A stretch of DNA of 64,000 nucleotides from Anthonomus grandis grandis (lineage: Eukaryota; Arthropoda; Insecta; Coleoptera; Curculionidae), in contig NC_065561.1 of NCBI RefSeq assembly GCF_022605725.1, positions 21,490,256-21,554,255 on the forward strand, given 5' to 3'. A program made the position numbers and the translations under genes. A model generated the notes under the pieces. The model did no database searches. It was not told where the DNA came from and saw only the letters and a program-made list of their open reading frames with translations. Below, one piece after another: positions 1-10,650 of the stretch (position 1 is its first letter; each line of letters opens with the position of its first letter).

Positions 1-120
1 TAGGTACGGTTAGATAGAGTAGCCCTGGGCTCGATCTCGCTGTACCTTGATATCAATTAGTTACATAATATAAAGGCATTTATTATTATTATTATTATTA
101 AATAAATACATAAACCTCAC
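1..120. other. Hsp60 intron (partial) with ATT microsatellite
   Basis: This is intronic sequence of the minus-strand Hsp60 gene; the minus-strand donor GTGAGG lies at 120-115. A run of ATT triplets at about 86-106 followed by AATAAATA resembles the 3' tail of a non-LTR retrotransposon. No coding potential is visible. Confidence 0.6.
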
Positions 121-815
121 CTGTTAACAACCAAAGTGGTCAAAGCCTCTCCGTCGACATCCTCGGCGATAATAATGAGCGGTTTCCTTTGCGAGTTGGC
201 CAACTCCAAAGCGGGCACGATACTCTGCACCGAAGAGATCTTCTTCTCGCTAAACAACAGCAACGCGTCCTGATACTCCACCTTCGCCCCCTTGGTCGTG
301 TTAACGAAATACGGCGAAATGTACCCGCGGTCAAACTTCATGCCCTCAATCACCTCCAATTCGTCCTTCAACGTTTTACCGTCTTTTACGGTGATCACGC
401 CCTCCTTGCCGACCTTCTTCATCGCGTCGGCGATCAAATTACCGACGCTCGTGTCCCCGTTGGCGGAAATCGTCGCCACCTGACAAATCTCCTCCGGAGT
501 GGTGACCGGTTTCGATAACGTTTTCAACGTTTCCGTCACCTTTTCGACGGCGGAAATGATGCCCTTACGAATCTCGACGGGGTTCGCGCCCCGACCCAAA
601 TTGTCGAAACCCTCTTTGGCGATCGAACGGGCCAATACGGTCGCTGTGGTGGTTCCATCTCCCGCTTCCTCGTTCGTGTTGTTGGCCACGTCTTGGACCA
701 ATCGGGCGCCGATATTTTGAAATTTGTCCTTTAGTTCGACGCCTTTCGCGACCGTCACGCCGTCCTTGGTGATTTTCGGGGAACCCCACGACTGTTCGAT
801 GATTACGTTACGACC
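121..815 (-). CDS. Hsp60: Hsp60 coding exon 2 (residues 59-289)
   Basis: The minus-strand acceptor (TTCTCAG) is at 817-816 and the donor (AACAG/GTGAGG) at 120. The exon is 695 nt and encodes most of the equatorial and intermediate domains and the start of the apical domain, including GDGTTTATVLAR and ISPYFVNTTKG. It is noticeably more GC-rich than its surroundings. Confidence 0.97.
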
Positions 816-3800
816 CTGAGAACAAGATATAATAATAAGAATAAAAATAAATCGTCTTTATTCAATAAACCCCTGTAAATTACAGTATTTGCCTGAACAG
901 GCCAAGGTTAGCTAAAAGCGCTACTCTGTATCTCTTAACCTATCCAGTTAAAAAAAAAAAAGGTAAAATTAAAATTACTACAAAGTAAAAATCAATAAAA
1001 GAACCAAAGCCCCAAAATAGAAATAACTTAAAAAAACTAAAAGTCTACTATGCATTGCAGAGGTATTAAAACAAAGTTTTAAAATTGCGGTTATAATAAT
1101 AATAATAATAATAATAATAAGCCTTTATTTCCAACAGGCAACTTGCCCAATAACAGGAAACAGTTGCAAAACAATGAAAAATATAGTTAAAAAAAAAACA
1201 CACACAAACAAACCTAAAAGAATGAAAAGAAAAGAAAAAGAGTAAAGTAAAGTCACATTCTCAAAAGCTATCCAAAGAATTAGAACAAATAACTATTAAT
1301 ATGATATAAAAACCTCATTATAAAAGTTTAACAAGATAATCACATATTCAACAAAATTAAATTAAATTAAATTAACTGCAATATACCTACTAACTATAAC
1401 TTAAACACATGGGTCTTAATCCCAAGAGTAATGATCCACCAAGATATCAACAATCACATGAACCGGAGAGAAATTTATATCGCACATGTGACAGATCCGA
1501 TTAAATATAGCGCATATTGTATATAGTGGCGATTTCAACAGAATGTTAGTATGAGGCCTTGGCAGAAAGAACGTTAGGGGATGTCTAGCATTAAGCCTAG
1601 GCACCATGAAACGTACACCGGAAAGAAGTACAGGACTATCAATGAATCCATTCAGTAACCCATGCAGGAATTTTACAGAGAAGATCATTCTTCTGAGTTG
1701 TAATGGATGTAGATTGAAGCGTTCCAATAGTTGCCGATGATCAAACCCTCTTACCGGATATATGCCATCCTGCCTGAAGGCCAAAAACTTAGCAAATCTA
1801 CGCTGAACAGATTCAAGGAGACCAACATGATTCTGATAGAGCGGGTTCCATATAACGCAGCCAAACTCCAGTTTTGATCTCACAAAGCAACAGAAAAGCA
1901 GTTTTAATGTAGACTCCAAGGTAAAACTCTGAGAACTTCTAATTATGAACCCAAGCCTTCTCAGGGCTGACTTGACTATGTTATTGAAGTGTGGAACGAA
2001 TGTAAATTCAGAGTCAAAGGTTATACCAAGATCAGTAATTTGCTCTAATCTACTCAAAATAGTATCATTAATAAAGTAATTAAAATTTAAGGGTGTTTTT
2101 GATCTAGAGTAACTGACCACACTACACTTAGCCGCATTCAAGCCTAACCTGTTAACAGCGCACCATACCTCCAATGTATTTAGACAGTTCTGAAGAAAAA
2201 CACAATCCTCCAAGCCATATACATTTAAATATAGCTTCAAATCATCGGCAAAAGCCAGCCTATGACAAGTGAGTGACTCAATCAAGTCATTTATAAAAAA
2301 ACTAAACAGGAGCGGACCCAGGTTCGAGCCCTGTGGCACACCCGACGTTACGTTAAAAAGTTTCGATTTAAAGCCCTCATATTCGACATATTGAGATCTA
2401 CCAATCAAAGAAAGAAAGAAAGAAAAAGTGCTATATTACGTAAGACAACAAAATCTTGTGTACAAGCATCCTAAAAACTAAAAAATTCCAAATTCACTTT
2501 AAATTTCAAACAAACATAACTTCTAAAACACTTTACCATAAAATTTACACACATTACCAAAATTAATCATAACAAAACAGATTGAGAAAAAAAAAGCATC
2601 TTTTTGATAAATTTCATTAAAAAATAAGTAAAGCTGTCAATAAAACAGAATTTAGAAGAAGTAAATTACATTATTTAACAGGAAACAAAACTAAAACACT
2701 AAAATGATGTCAGAGCACAGGTTAAAAGGTATCATTAAAAAAATCAAGTAGGAATGAAATAAATTAAATAATCTCCCTGAAAAACCATACTGAGTTAATT
2801 TATGCAGCAAAATATAGTGATCTATCCGATCAAAGGCTTTTTGGAAGTCGGTATAAATAACATCGACTTGAGTATTAACATCAAGTGATTCACAGATGTG
2901 ACTAGACAGACAGGATAAGTTAGTAACACAAGATCGCCCGCTAAAAAATCCATGCTGGTCTACAGAGATGAGTTTATTAAATCATCAGTCACTTTCATGG
3001 TTATTAAATCATGAAAGTGACATAATTGCATTAACAGAGACATGGCTAAACAGTTCTGTCTATAACCAAGAATTTATAATTAATAATTTTTGGAGTGCGT
3101 GTACCAATCAATTATTTATGAGTGTTTTTATATTGCAATCAGATATATTTGCGAAGTAGGTATAAGAGATTCATGTAGGGAACTTTTCATTACTCACAAA
3201 ATCCTCACGTTGCCATCTTTATTTATACTGGAAACGGTGTGCTTTATTCACAAAAACTACAGAGATCTCAATGTTGGAGATAGGCACCATTATAGCAGAA
3301 GTGTGATTTTGCCTGTACCCTTAAACTTATTAATGAAAAGGTCATTTATATTTGATGGTAAAAAAATGTTTAATCATCTTCCAGTTAAGTTTCAAGAAGG
3401 TCTATCATTAATCAAAAATTTTTTCGACACCTTTAAATTGTCACTAAATCCAAAAAAATCTAAATATATAGCATTTTCCATAAACAGTTTAAATAGACCA
3501 AACTTTCAAAATATTATTGTAAACAATATTAATGAACCAATTGCACAGGTAAACTCTATAAAATATTTGGGAGTCCATATAGACAAACATCTAAAATGGG
3601 ATATACACATTAATTATTTAACAAAAAAGATAAAGGCACTCTTACATAAATTTTATTTACTAAGGGAAATTTTGTGCAGAAAACTGATTGTGTTGATCTA
3701 TAAAGCTCTCGTGGAACCCCTATTAAGGTATGGGATATTGATTTGGGGTGGGGCATATGAAAACAGTCTAAAAAATCTTAAAACAATACAAAACTCAATA

Positions 3801-6800
3801 GTAAAGATAATGTTAAAGAGACCTAGGTTATTTTCAACAAAGCAATTATATAATTTTGAAATACAAGATTTTAAAACTCTTTTTATAACAACCTGTTGCT
3901 CTTATGTTCATAAATTCTATGGTAAACAAAGTATAATAAACCATAGACACCAAACCCGAGCTAATAAACACCAGCAAATTGTACTACCTTATATGATTCA
4001 AGATTTTGGTCAACATTCGGCAGTATTTTTAGCTCCAAAATTTTATAACCTTCTCCCAGAAAATGTCAAACAACAGAAATACTACAAAAAGTTTAATGAG
4101 CATGCCCTAAGTTATATATTAGGAAACAAAAGAAAATTTTGTTGATTGATCATATGTGCTTGTATCAATATTCTGCTTTTCACCAAACTTTTTATTTTCT
4201 TACTCGATAGCAATCACAACATAAATACATAAGGGAAAAAGAAAAAAATCTCAGTATGGACATTTATTCAATTATTTATTTTGTTTCAAATATTATAGGT
4301 TTTAGGTACCAAAGACTAGAAAATTCTGTAAAATACTACATAATACCTTTGTAGTTAAAATGTATATGTGTATATAGTATATGAATCTTTTTTTTTTTTT
4401 TTTTCTCTTTTTCTCATTTTTATTGTTTGGTTTTTGATTTTTGTTATGTAGTTTTGGGTAAACTTATTTAAAATGTTAAATATTGTGAACTAATTTATAT
4501 AACGGCTAGCCTGCTAAGGGTAACAACATTGATATATTAGAATTTTTAAATTGTTTCTACCATAGCACATACAGATACTCTGGTATCTAGGTGCTTTATA
4601 TTCTTAGAATTGTAATATTTTATATTGAAGTTGAATATATTGAATATATTGAATAATTAAGCCTAAATATTTATTAAATTGTATCACACTATAATAGCTT
4701 GTTCATCTAAAGAGACATCATTTAGAATATATTGAATTGAATATTGAATTTGGATATTAAGGAAGTGCAAAGTAATATAGTCTTTAGGAAAAGGATTAAA
4801 AAAAATTGTTGATTGCAAGAGGCTACTATGAAGTAAATGACTTCTTTTTAGATAAGAGATTTTCTTTTTTGAGCATTATTTTTGGTTGCTATTTTATACT
4901 TATGTATGATTTGTATTGTATAAGTATGTTTTTTGTTTGTAATTATGTATGGTAATGCCATTCTTCCCATACAGCTTTGTCGACAAGATTATCTCTTATG
5001 ACAATAAAGCATATTTTGATTTGATTTAATGTAAATAAAATAATATTTAGAAAGGACAGAGCTCAAATACTTACCAGTAAAAAACAAGGTGGGAGTATTT
5101 TATTAGCTTTAAATAACAAATTTGTAGCAACGCAAAGTGATATATTTGACAAAGATCTTGAAGACTTATGTGTAAAAATTAGCCTTGACCAAGGACAAAT
5201 TTCTGTATGTTTTGGTTTTGTACTTTGTGCCTGGGTGTAGTTTAGATTTTTATCACAAATTTTATAATTGTATTGAAACAAATCTTTTAGCCTGTGCATG
5301 TTTAATTTTAGGTGATTTTAACAATTTTTTACATATTAATGATGTACGCAATGTTTTCAATGTTATGTTAGACTTGATGATGACCCATTGTTGCATCTGG
5401 ATAAATTCCATCCCACATTATCAGTCGAAGTGAATATTAATAAACAGTTGGAGGAATGCAATCAAATTAAGAACAAAAAGTTTAATTTTAAAGAAGCGAA
5501 TTTTGAAAGGATGTACATCTCACTCCAAAATACAAATTGGAATAGCATTTGTAATTGTCCAAACATTGATGATTCTGTAAACAATTTCTATAAAATTCTC
5601 AATAACATCTTTTCAGAATGTGTATCCACGTCAACACAAGTTGGGAAAGTATTTCCTGTGTAGTATAATGGTGAAATAATTAAAGATAAGGAATGCTATT
5701 AAAGGAAGTTTAAAAAAAGATTATGCAAACAATTAAATTAAGTATAAAAAAAAGCATATGCAGAATATAAAAACTAAAGCTGAAAGAAGCATGTTATTTA
5801 TACAGATCCCAAATTTTTCTGGTCTTTTATTCGTACCTGCCCAAATGACTGTTATAAGTACCTCTCAGTAAATGGTACTAAAAACATTGCAAACTTGTTC
5901 GCCCAGTATATTTTTGTTCTGTTTTTTCAACTGACATACCTCTCTGCCAGGATGAGGTATGCTCCAAAGACTTTTTTTGTTATAGGGCTTTCACAGAAAC
6001 AGAGATTAGGAATGCCATTAGGAAATTGAAGATCTGTTAGACCTGGATATATTATTAAGGGTTGTGTTGATTTCTTAGTAAAGCCTTTTTTGCATATTTT
6101 TAACCTCTGCTTACAAACTTTTATTTATTTATTTATTAATTATTTATTTATTTATCAACGTATATAACATTTCAAGTACTTATTAATAATTAACAGTAGT
6201 CTAAAGTAAAAACTATAATACTAATAAATAATACTGTGCTAAACCTAATCTAAAGAGTGGGAGTAGGGCACTATCCCAAGATAGTTGCCCTAGCTGACGA
6301 CTTAAGTTTATTTAAAGATGTACTGAAAAAATCAAGATCTTTTGCAAATCTATTCACTGTAGAAGCTATTCTATTTATAGGGCTGTTTAGTAAATAGGAT
6401 GTTCTGCAAAAGGGAATATGGAGAAGCGCCTGACCTCGTGTTGTGTAAGAAGATACATGCAAAGAGAAAAGGCACAGACATTCCGGACTTCTAACAATAC
6501 CGTTCAGAACCTTAAACGCAAAGCAAACATCAAAGAACTGCCTTCTACTTGATAAGGAGTTTATGCTCAGGTAGGACATGGTCTCTGAACAGGTAAGATC
6601 CAGGCCTGACTTCATTAGAGTATATCTGGCAAACCTGATAAACTTGTGCTGGATATTTTCAAGCCTCTCAATGTGAATCAGAAAATGAGGTGACCAAACA
6701 ATATTGGAGAATTCGAGAAGAGATCTCACCAGGCAAATATATAGTGTCTTCAATGCTGACACATTAGTAAAGTCTTTGCAAGATCTTTTGATAAAACCAA

Positions 6801-9350
6801 GCAGTTTATTAGCTCTATTTACAGTATTTTCGAAGTGGTGGGAGAAAGTAAGACTCGGGTCCAGAAAGACACCCAAATCCTTGACTGAGTCAAGCTCCTT
6901 CAAGGGAATACCATCAATAGCATATTGACAAGGCGGGGAGACCCTTAAACGAGTAAACCTCATAAACCCACATTTCACTCTGAAAACACTCTGTTTATAT
7001 CTCTCTGAAGCACCAACTGATCCTGAGAGGAGGAAATCCACCAAAAAATTTTCAAATTATCAGCGAAGAGCAAAAACTCAGACTCCAGTAGGGAGCTGAG
7101 GTGATTGATAAAGAGACTGAATAACAATGGTCCCAAACGGGAGCCCTGAGGGACCCCTGAAGTTGTCAAAAATGGGTTGGACAAAAAACGACCAATTTTA
7201 ACACGCTGCTCTCTATCCATCAGATAAGACTTGATCCAAAGTAAAAGAGATCCGCTGATGCCGAGATCTGAAATATGAGAGATAAGAATATTATGGTTGA
7301 CCTTATCGAAGGCTTTACTAAAGTCCGTGTATATCGCATGTGTTTCATTACCGTCGGCAAAAGATTTGAAGATATAGTTGCTAAAAAAAAACAAGTTTGT
7401 ATCCACAGAACGACCTCTGGTGAATCCATGCTGTTGATCACCAATTATTTCCTGAAATGTGCCAGATAGAACCACCTCTACACAGTGCTCGAACAGCTTA
7501 GGAATTGCAGAGAGGATACTAATGGGACGATAGTTAATTATGTCACTTTTATTCCCAGATTTATAAATAGGACATACATGAGATAGCTTCCAGTTCTCTG
7601 GAAAAGTTCCAGAAGTTAGGGACAAATTGAATACAACCTATCCTAAAGCCTGGCGTCTAAGTAAAGTCATTCCAATATTAAAAAAAGGTGCCAGGAATGA
7701 AGTAATAAATTATCGACCAGTTACTATACCAAACTCCGTATCTAAAGTGTTTGAAATTGTATTGTTTGATAGACTATATGATGAAGTAAAATATAGTATA
7801 TCGGAAAGTCAACATGGTTTTTTACCAAAAAAGTTGACATTGATTAACCTAATAACATTTTACCAGTATATACATAATGCCTTTAATATCAAATATTTTA
7901 AAAATTTCTTATTTAACTGATAGGCAGCAATATGTTGAAGTCGGGGGTGCAAAGTCTAATATTTATACTACTACCTCTGGGGTTCCCAAGGATCCAATTT
8001 GGGCCCTTTTTTGCTTTAAATTGCTATAAAAACCATATTGTTTGCTATAGGTAATTCAAGGGCACATATGTTACATTCTATAATATATTATAGTATATAT
8101 AAGGTGTCACATGAAATACCAACCAATCATAATAAATATTTAACAATTTAAATTGGATTTAAATCTATGATATTCTCGACCTCAATCCTAACCGTTACAC
8201 TTATGTATTGCAATATTTTCAAGAGAAAAATACATGTATCAGGTAAAACAAATCTCTTAAAAATACCAGAATTCTTACAGATCTGCGTTACATGAAGTAT
8301 GTTATGTTGTCCAATTGCGACACTGGCAATTCATGGATTAAAATAACCAGTAATTTTTTTTGGACGTTTGTGATCTTCAATTTTCTAGATACTAATTAAT
8401 TCTTTCCCATGTCGTGGGTAAATTTAAAGCAAAATTGTTACAATGCAGTACTATCATTCCGAACACTAACAAAGAATTCTAAGAGCGTGCCCAAGAAATG
8501 TGAATATTATGATATTCAACTAAATGAAAAACTGAATTTATTCCTAAAAAAACTTTTTTTTAATAACTTATCCCTTGCATAACAACCATTCGTTATTTCA
8601 TATTCATTCATTTGATAAGAAATAAAATAAAAAAAATACATAAAACCACTGACCTTTGGACCCATGGTGACGGCAACGGCGTCGGCCAAAACGTCCACCC
8701 CCTGGAGCATAAGAGCCCTAACCTCGGGTCCGAACCTCACATCTTTGGCGTACCACCTTTGCACTTGGTTGATTTGCTGGGACCTGCGTAGGGCCACAGA
8801 ACGCATGGCACTGGGTACTCGGTACATCTAGAGAAGATAAAATTGGCAATTTTATGAAAAACAGGCAGATATATAGTAGAAAGAATCACCTTTGGGGAAT
8901 ATGAGGGATCTTTACAGGCCGTTTGGCAAAGTCACTTTGACAGTAAAAATGGCAGGAAAAAAAAAAAAAGAAAAATCTGATGCCACTTGATTTAGTTTGG
9001 AGGTTAGGTGTGGTTCTAGAGAATTCTGAACTGGTCCTGAGTGAATAGTACAGAATAATAATTATTAAATGTGTACTGTAGGGATATAAAATGATTCTAG
9101 AACGGGAGGTTCTAGAATTCTAGATTATACCAGAAAGAGAGCACATGGCTTCCACTCCCCGCTATAGATCTGAGGTGCTGTTAGTTGTTGGTTCTCCAGT
9201 TATATAAATGCTATTAATGTAATCTAAAGTATTAGCTTACCTTTGAATTTATAGTTTTTTGATAAATTAGCACAAAAGGAGAAAATGTTCAATTAATTCG
9301 CCGGGTTACAACAACCCACGCTCACTCGGCCACGTTCTTTTTCTTTCTGA
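121..9350 (-). CDS. Hsp60: Mitochondrial 60 kDa chaperonin Hsp60, 5' half of gene (3' exons outside window)
   Basis: Group I chaperonin (GroEL/HSPD1 family), which folds imported proteins in the mitochondrial matrix with the Hsp10 co-chaperonin in an ATP-driven cycle. Two coding exons are present: 8827-8654 (residues 1-58) and 815-121 (residues 59-289 plus two bases). They join in phase 0 between the Lys and Gly codons of VTMGPK/GRNVI. The N-terminus is Arg-rich and lacks acidic residues up to RWYAKD, as in a mitochondrial presequence. The ATP-site signature GDGTTT is at residues 110-115. The last codon seen is Arg of LTTLVVNR, split by the exon end. About half of the usual ~570 residues is present. 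The ATG directly follows a 3' splice site (TTCTCTAG), so a non-coding first exon is expected, best at about 9350-9241 before a GTAAG donor. Reading frame and splice sites are intact, so the gene looks functional. Confidence 0.96.
818..1140 (-). mobile_element. Retrotransposon 3' tails in the Hsp60 intron
   Basis: Minus-strand 3' ends of non-LTR elements: a TTTATTCAATAAA-type polyadenylation-like segment at about 858-872, and an (AAT)n tract at about 1096-1122 immediately before a GCCTTTATT segment. The second is the probable tail of the reverse transcriptase relic at 1416-2970. Confidence 0.45.
1416..2970 (-). mobile_element. Non-LTR retrotransposon reverse transcriptase relic (Jockey/CR1 type)
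   Basis: Minus-strand reverse transcriptase. The upstream piece (about 2970-2740) reads DQHGFFSGRS and VIYTDFQKAFDRIDH; the downstream piece (2408-1416, 330 open codons) reads TSGVPQGSNLGPLLF, then AFADDLKLYL, which is the catalytic FADD box, and the C-terminal thumb region. About 330 bp of AT-rich sequence at 2410-2740 interrupts the domain between SYL and IGRSQYVEYEG, so the copy is dead. The endonuclease domain is missing. It sits in the first long intron of Hsp60, in the same orientation as that gene. The clade name is inferred from motif style only. Confidence 0.85.
2968..5035 (+). mobile_element. Non-LTR retrotransposon relic: endonuclease scrap fused to RT C-terminus
   Basis: Plus strand. 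At about 2994-3100 the frame reads ESDIIALTETWLNSS, the typical first block of an apurinic-type endonuclease domain. It is followed after a deletion by an RT C-terminal region at 3420-4145, containing NSIKYLGVHIDKHLKW and EPLLRYGILIWGG, ending in TGA... at 4142. A 3' untranslated tail follows, with ACAATAAAGC near 5003. The catalytic palm motifs are missing, so it cannot transpose. It abuts the minus-strand relic at 2970, back to back. Confidence 0.8.
5040..6117 (+). mobile_element. Non-LTR retrotransposon, endonuclease-to-RT linker (5' part of an interrupted copy)
   Basis: Plus-strand relic with several frameshifts: endonuclease-like sequence at about 5060-5400, then an open stretch (5388-5663) typical of the linker between endonuclease and RT, ending near 6117 at a segment reading FLHIFNLCLQT. 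The continuation of that motif (YPKAWRLSKVIPI) resumes at 7630, beyond an inserted minus-strand element, so 5040-6117 and 7627-7990 look like one copy split by insertion. Confidence 0.7.
6118..7626 (-). mobile_element. Non-LTR retrotransposon inserted into another LINE copy
   Basis: Minus-strand RT in two overlapping frames: 7625-6975 (PIYKSGNKSDIINYRPIS, HGFTRGRS, YTDFSKAFDKVNH, TSGVPQGSRLGPLLF, LLFADNLKIF) and 7044-6271 (C-terminal region, VKDLGVFLDPSLTFSHHF onwards). A frameshift near 7000 separates them, and the catalytic FADD box reads FADN, so the enzyme is inactive on two counts. The 3' end carries a TTTATTTATT-type tail (plus-strand view) at 6121-6163. It is inserted in the opposite orientation into the plus-strand element that flanks it. 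Confidence 0.85.
7627..7995 (+). mobile_element. Non-LTR retrotransposon RT fragment (3' part of the interrupted copy)
   Basis: The plus frame 7627-7917 reads YPKAWRLSKVIPILKKG, EVINYRPVTIPNSVSKV and SESQHGFLP, which are RT fingers motifs. TTSGVPKDP follows at about 7970. It stops at a truncation near 7995. It continues the copy seen at 5040-6117. Confidence 0.8.
7996..8653. other. Hsp60 intron remainder, no gene seen
   Basis: AT-rich intron sequence with no recognisable repeat or open frame. It ends at the Hsp60 donor (minus-strand AAG/GTCAGT) at 8653-8652. Confidence 0.6.
8654..8827 (-). CDS. Hsp60: Hsp60 coding exon 1 (residues 1-58)
   Basis: 174 nt, 58 codons. It starts at the ATG at 8827, which immediately follows a consensus acceptor, and ends with MGPK at a GTCAGT donor. 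It encodes the mitochondrial presequence and the first conserved chaperonin block (AKDVRFGPEVRALMLQGVDVLADAV). Confidence 0.96.
9094..9123. promoter_or_regulatory. Heat shock element candidate
   Basis: Four 5-bp heat shock units occur in exact phase: aTTCt (9094-9098), aGAAc (9099-9103), a blank unit, gTTCt (9109-9113) and aGAAt (9114-9118). This fits the nTTCnnGAAn binding array of heat shock factor trimers. It lies 270 bp upstream of the Hsp60 ATG, in the predicted 5'UTR intron. A TATA-like ATTTTATATCCC on the minus strand (about 9081-9092) just downstream would allow a second, heat-inducible start. Confidence 0.6.
9241..9350 (-). other. Hsp60: Probable Hsp60 non-coding first exon
   Basis: Inferred from the acceptor touching the ATG at 8828 and a good minus-strand donor (CAAAG/GTAAGC) at 9241/9240. 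The transcription start is not visible; 9350 is an estimate. Confidence 0.45.
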
Positions 9351-9890
9351 TTTTTCAAATAGAATAGAATGACTTTTGAAAGGTCTTACATTGACATTTG
9401 ACAGTTAACCATGACGTAACGATAGGTTAGGGTACATTATACATTGTTTATATTATGTATTTCTTTATATTCATATTTATAGAGAAAAAACTGTGCATTT
9501 TCCAATTTCCAACATATTTTAATAAATATATACTATCTAACTAAGCTGTTACAACCAACTGAACTAACCTTCAATTCAAACTGACGTGACCTTTTGACAC
9601 CTGTCAAAATTGGACCAATCAAAAATGACGTATTATTATTATTGTTAAAAAATGGAAAAAAAAAATCTAAAAATCTTTGGGTCGGAAATTGAAATGAAAT
9701 TATTTACTTTTATTAATAAAAATACCCAATAAGAACAATATCGGGTTATCTGAAATCGGATACGTGAAAATCTACGTTTATTAGCATACGTCAATGTTTC
9801 AAATGACAGCTCTTTGACTATTAAGCGCTTTGTTAAAAAAATCTCCACCAAGCACCAAGTTAACCGGTCTTTGTTGTCCAATATTTGCAT
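9350..9890. promoter_or_regulatory. Divergent promoter region, Hsp60 / M16 peptidase
   Basis: About 540 bp lie between the predicted 5' ends of the two divergent genes. Four TGACGT cores are present: 9412-9417, 9582-9587 and 9626-9631 on the plus strand, and 9788-9793 on the minus strand (read as ACGTCA). This core is bound by ATF/CREB-type bZIP factors. A perfect dyad TTTTGACACCTGTCAAAA lies at 9592-9609, and a CCAAT box at about 9614-9618. No TATA box is clear. The open minus-strand frame at 9645-9890 has no family features and is taken as chance. Confidence 0.55.
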
Positions 9891-9978
9891 TTTGAATAAA
9901 AATTAGATATTTTAATCAATATATTATAGAAAAATAAGGTTTCGTTTTAAGAACATTCTATATATTATTGCCAGTAGG
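9890..9978 (+). other. Probable non-coding first exon of the M16 peptidase gene
   Basis: Inferred from a strong donor (AGG/GTAAGTC) at 9978/9979 and a strong acceptor (CATCTTTTTAG) at 10441-10443, 36 nt before the ATG at 10479. The 5' boundary is a guess. Confidence 0.4.
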
Positions 9979-10478
9979 GTAAGTCTATCTATATATCTTT
10001 AATTTAACTTGTTGATCAACCTCTCAATATTACAAAAGTACTTACTCACACAAAAAAGTTGTTAGGTACACTAAAAGATCTCCTTTAGGTATATATTTAT
10101 AGCATATAACATTGCCTTTATTTAAAACTATAATAATTTAACATGTATTTTGTCACCTTCAAATTCCCACACCTATTGACCTAACATTCCATACATCTAA
10201 AACATTTTTACCGAGAACTTTTTTTAACTAAGTAATACAGCTTGTGGTTCAGCAAGGTATTATACTAAGGTAAATGAAATTAATAAATGATCTAATTCTG
10301 CATGGTCCAGTGATATACATTTTTTAAAGAATTCTAATATGTAAAAATTGCCTTAAGTAACTTATTTGCTAATTTTTTCCAATTTAACGAGTAGGACTAT
10401 TTGAAGTCAAACCAAAGTCATTTATTTTTACACATCTTTTTAGGTTAATATAGTGGTTGATTTTAACAATTCTCTACA

Positions 10479-10650
10479 ATGCCACCCGTTGATAAAACAC
10501 CACATATTGACATGGGCAATTTTAAGTTGTGTTACTTGTTGAAGGCTTTTAATAGAATACCAGTATCGGAATATGTGTCCGAAGCCACCGGTCTTACTGT
10601 CTGTATTGCTGAAGTCGACGGGCCTGTTGTCAATGGTTATTTCTGTCTAG
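10479..10650 (+). CDS. M16 peptidase exon 1 (residues 1-57)
   Basis: The ATG is in a favourable context (CTACAATGCC). Ends CTAG/GTAAGA in phase 1. It encodes the first strand-helix block, including KAFNRIPVSEYVSEATG. Confidence 0.93.

Noticed and set aside
3090..4145. 351-codon frame as a host gene
   Set aside because: Its C-terminal two thirds are LINE reverse transcriptase; the N-terminal part is read-through of a deletion junction.
9645..9890. 81-codon minus-strand open frame in the divergent promoter
   Set aside because: No recognisable family, biased AT-rich composition, and it overlaps probable regulatory sequence; best explained as a chance frame.
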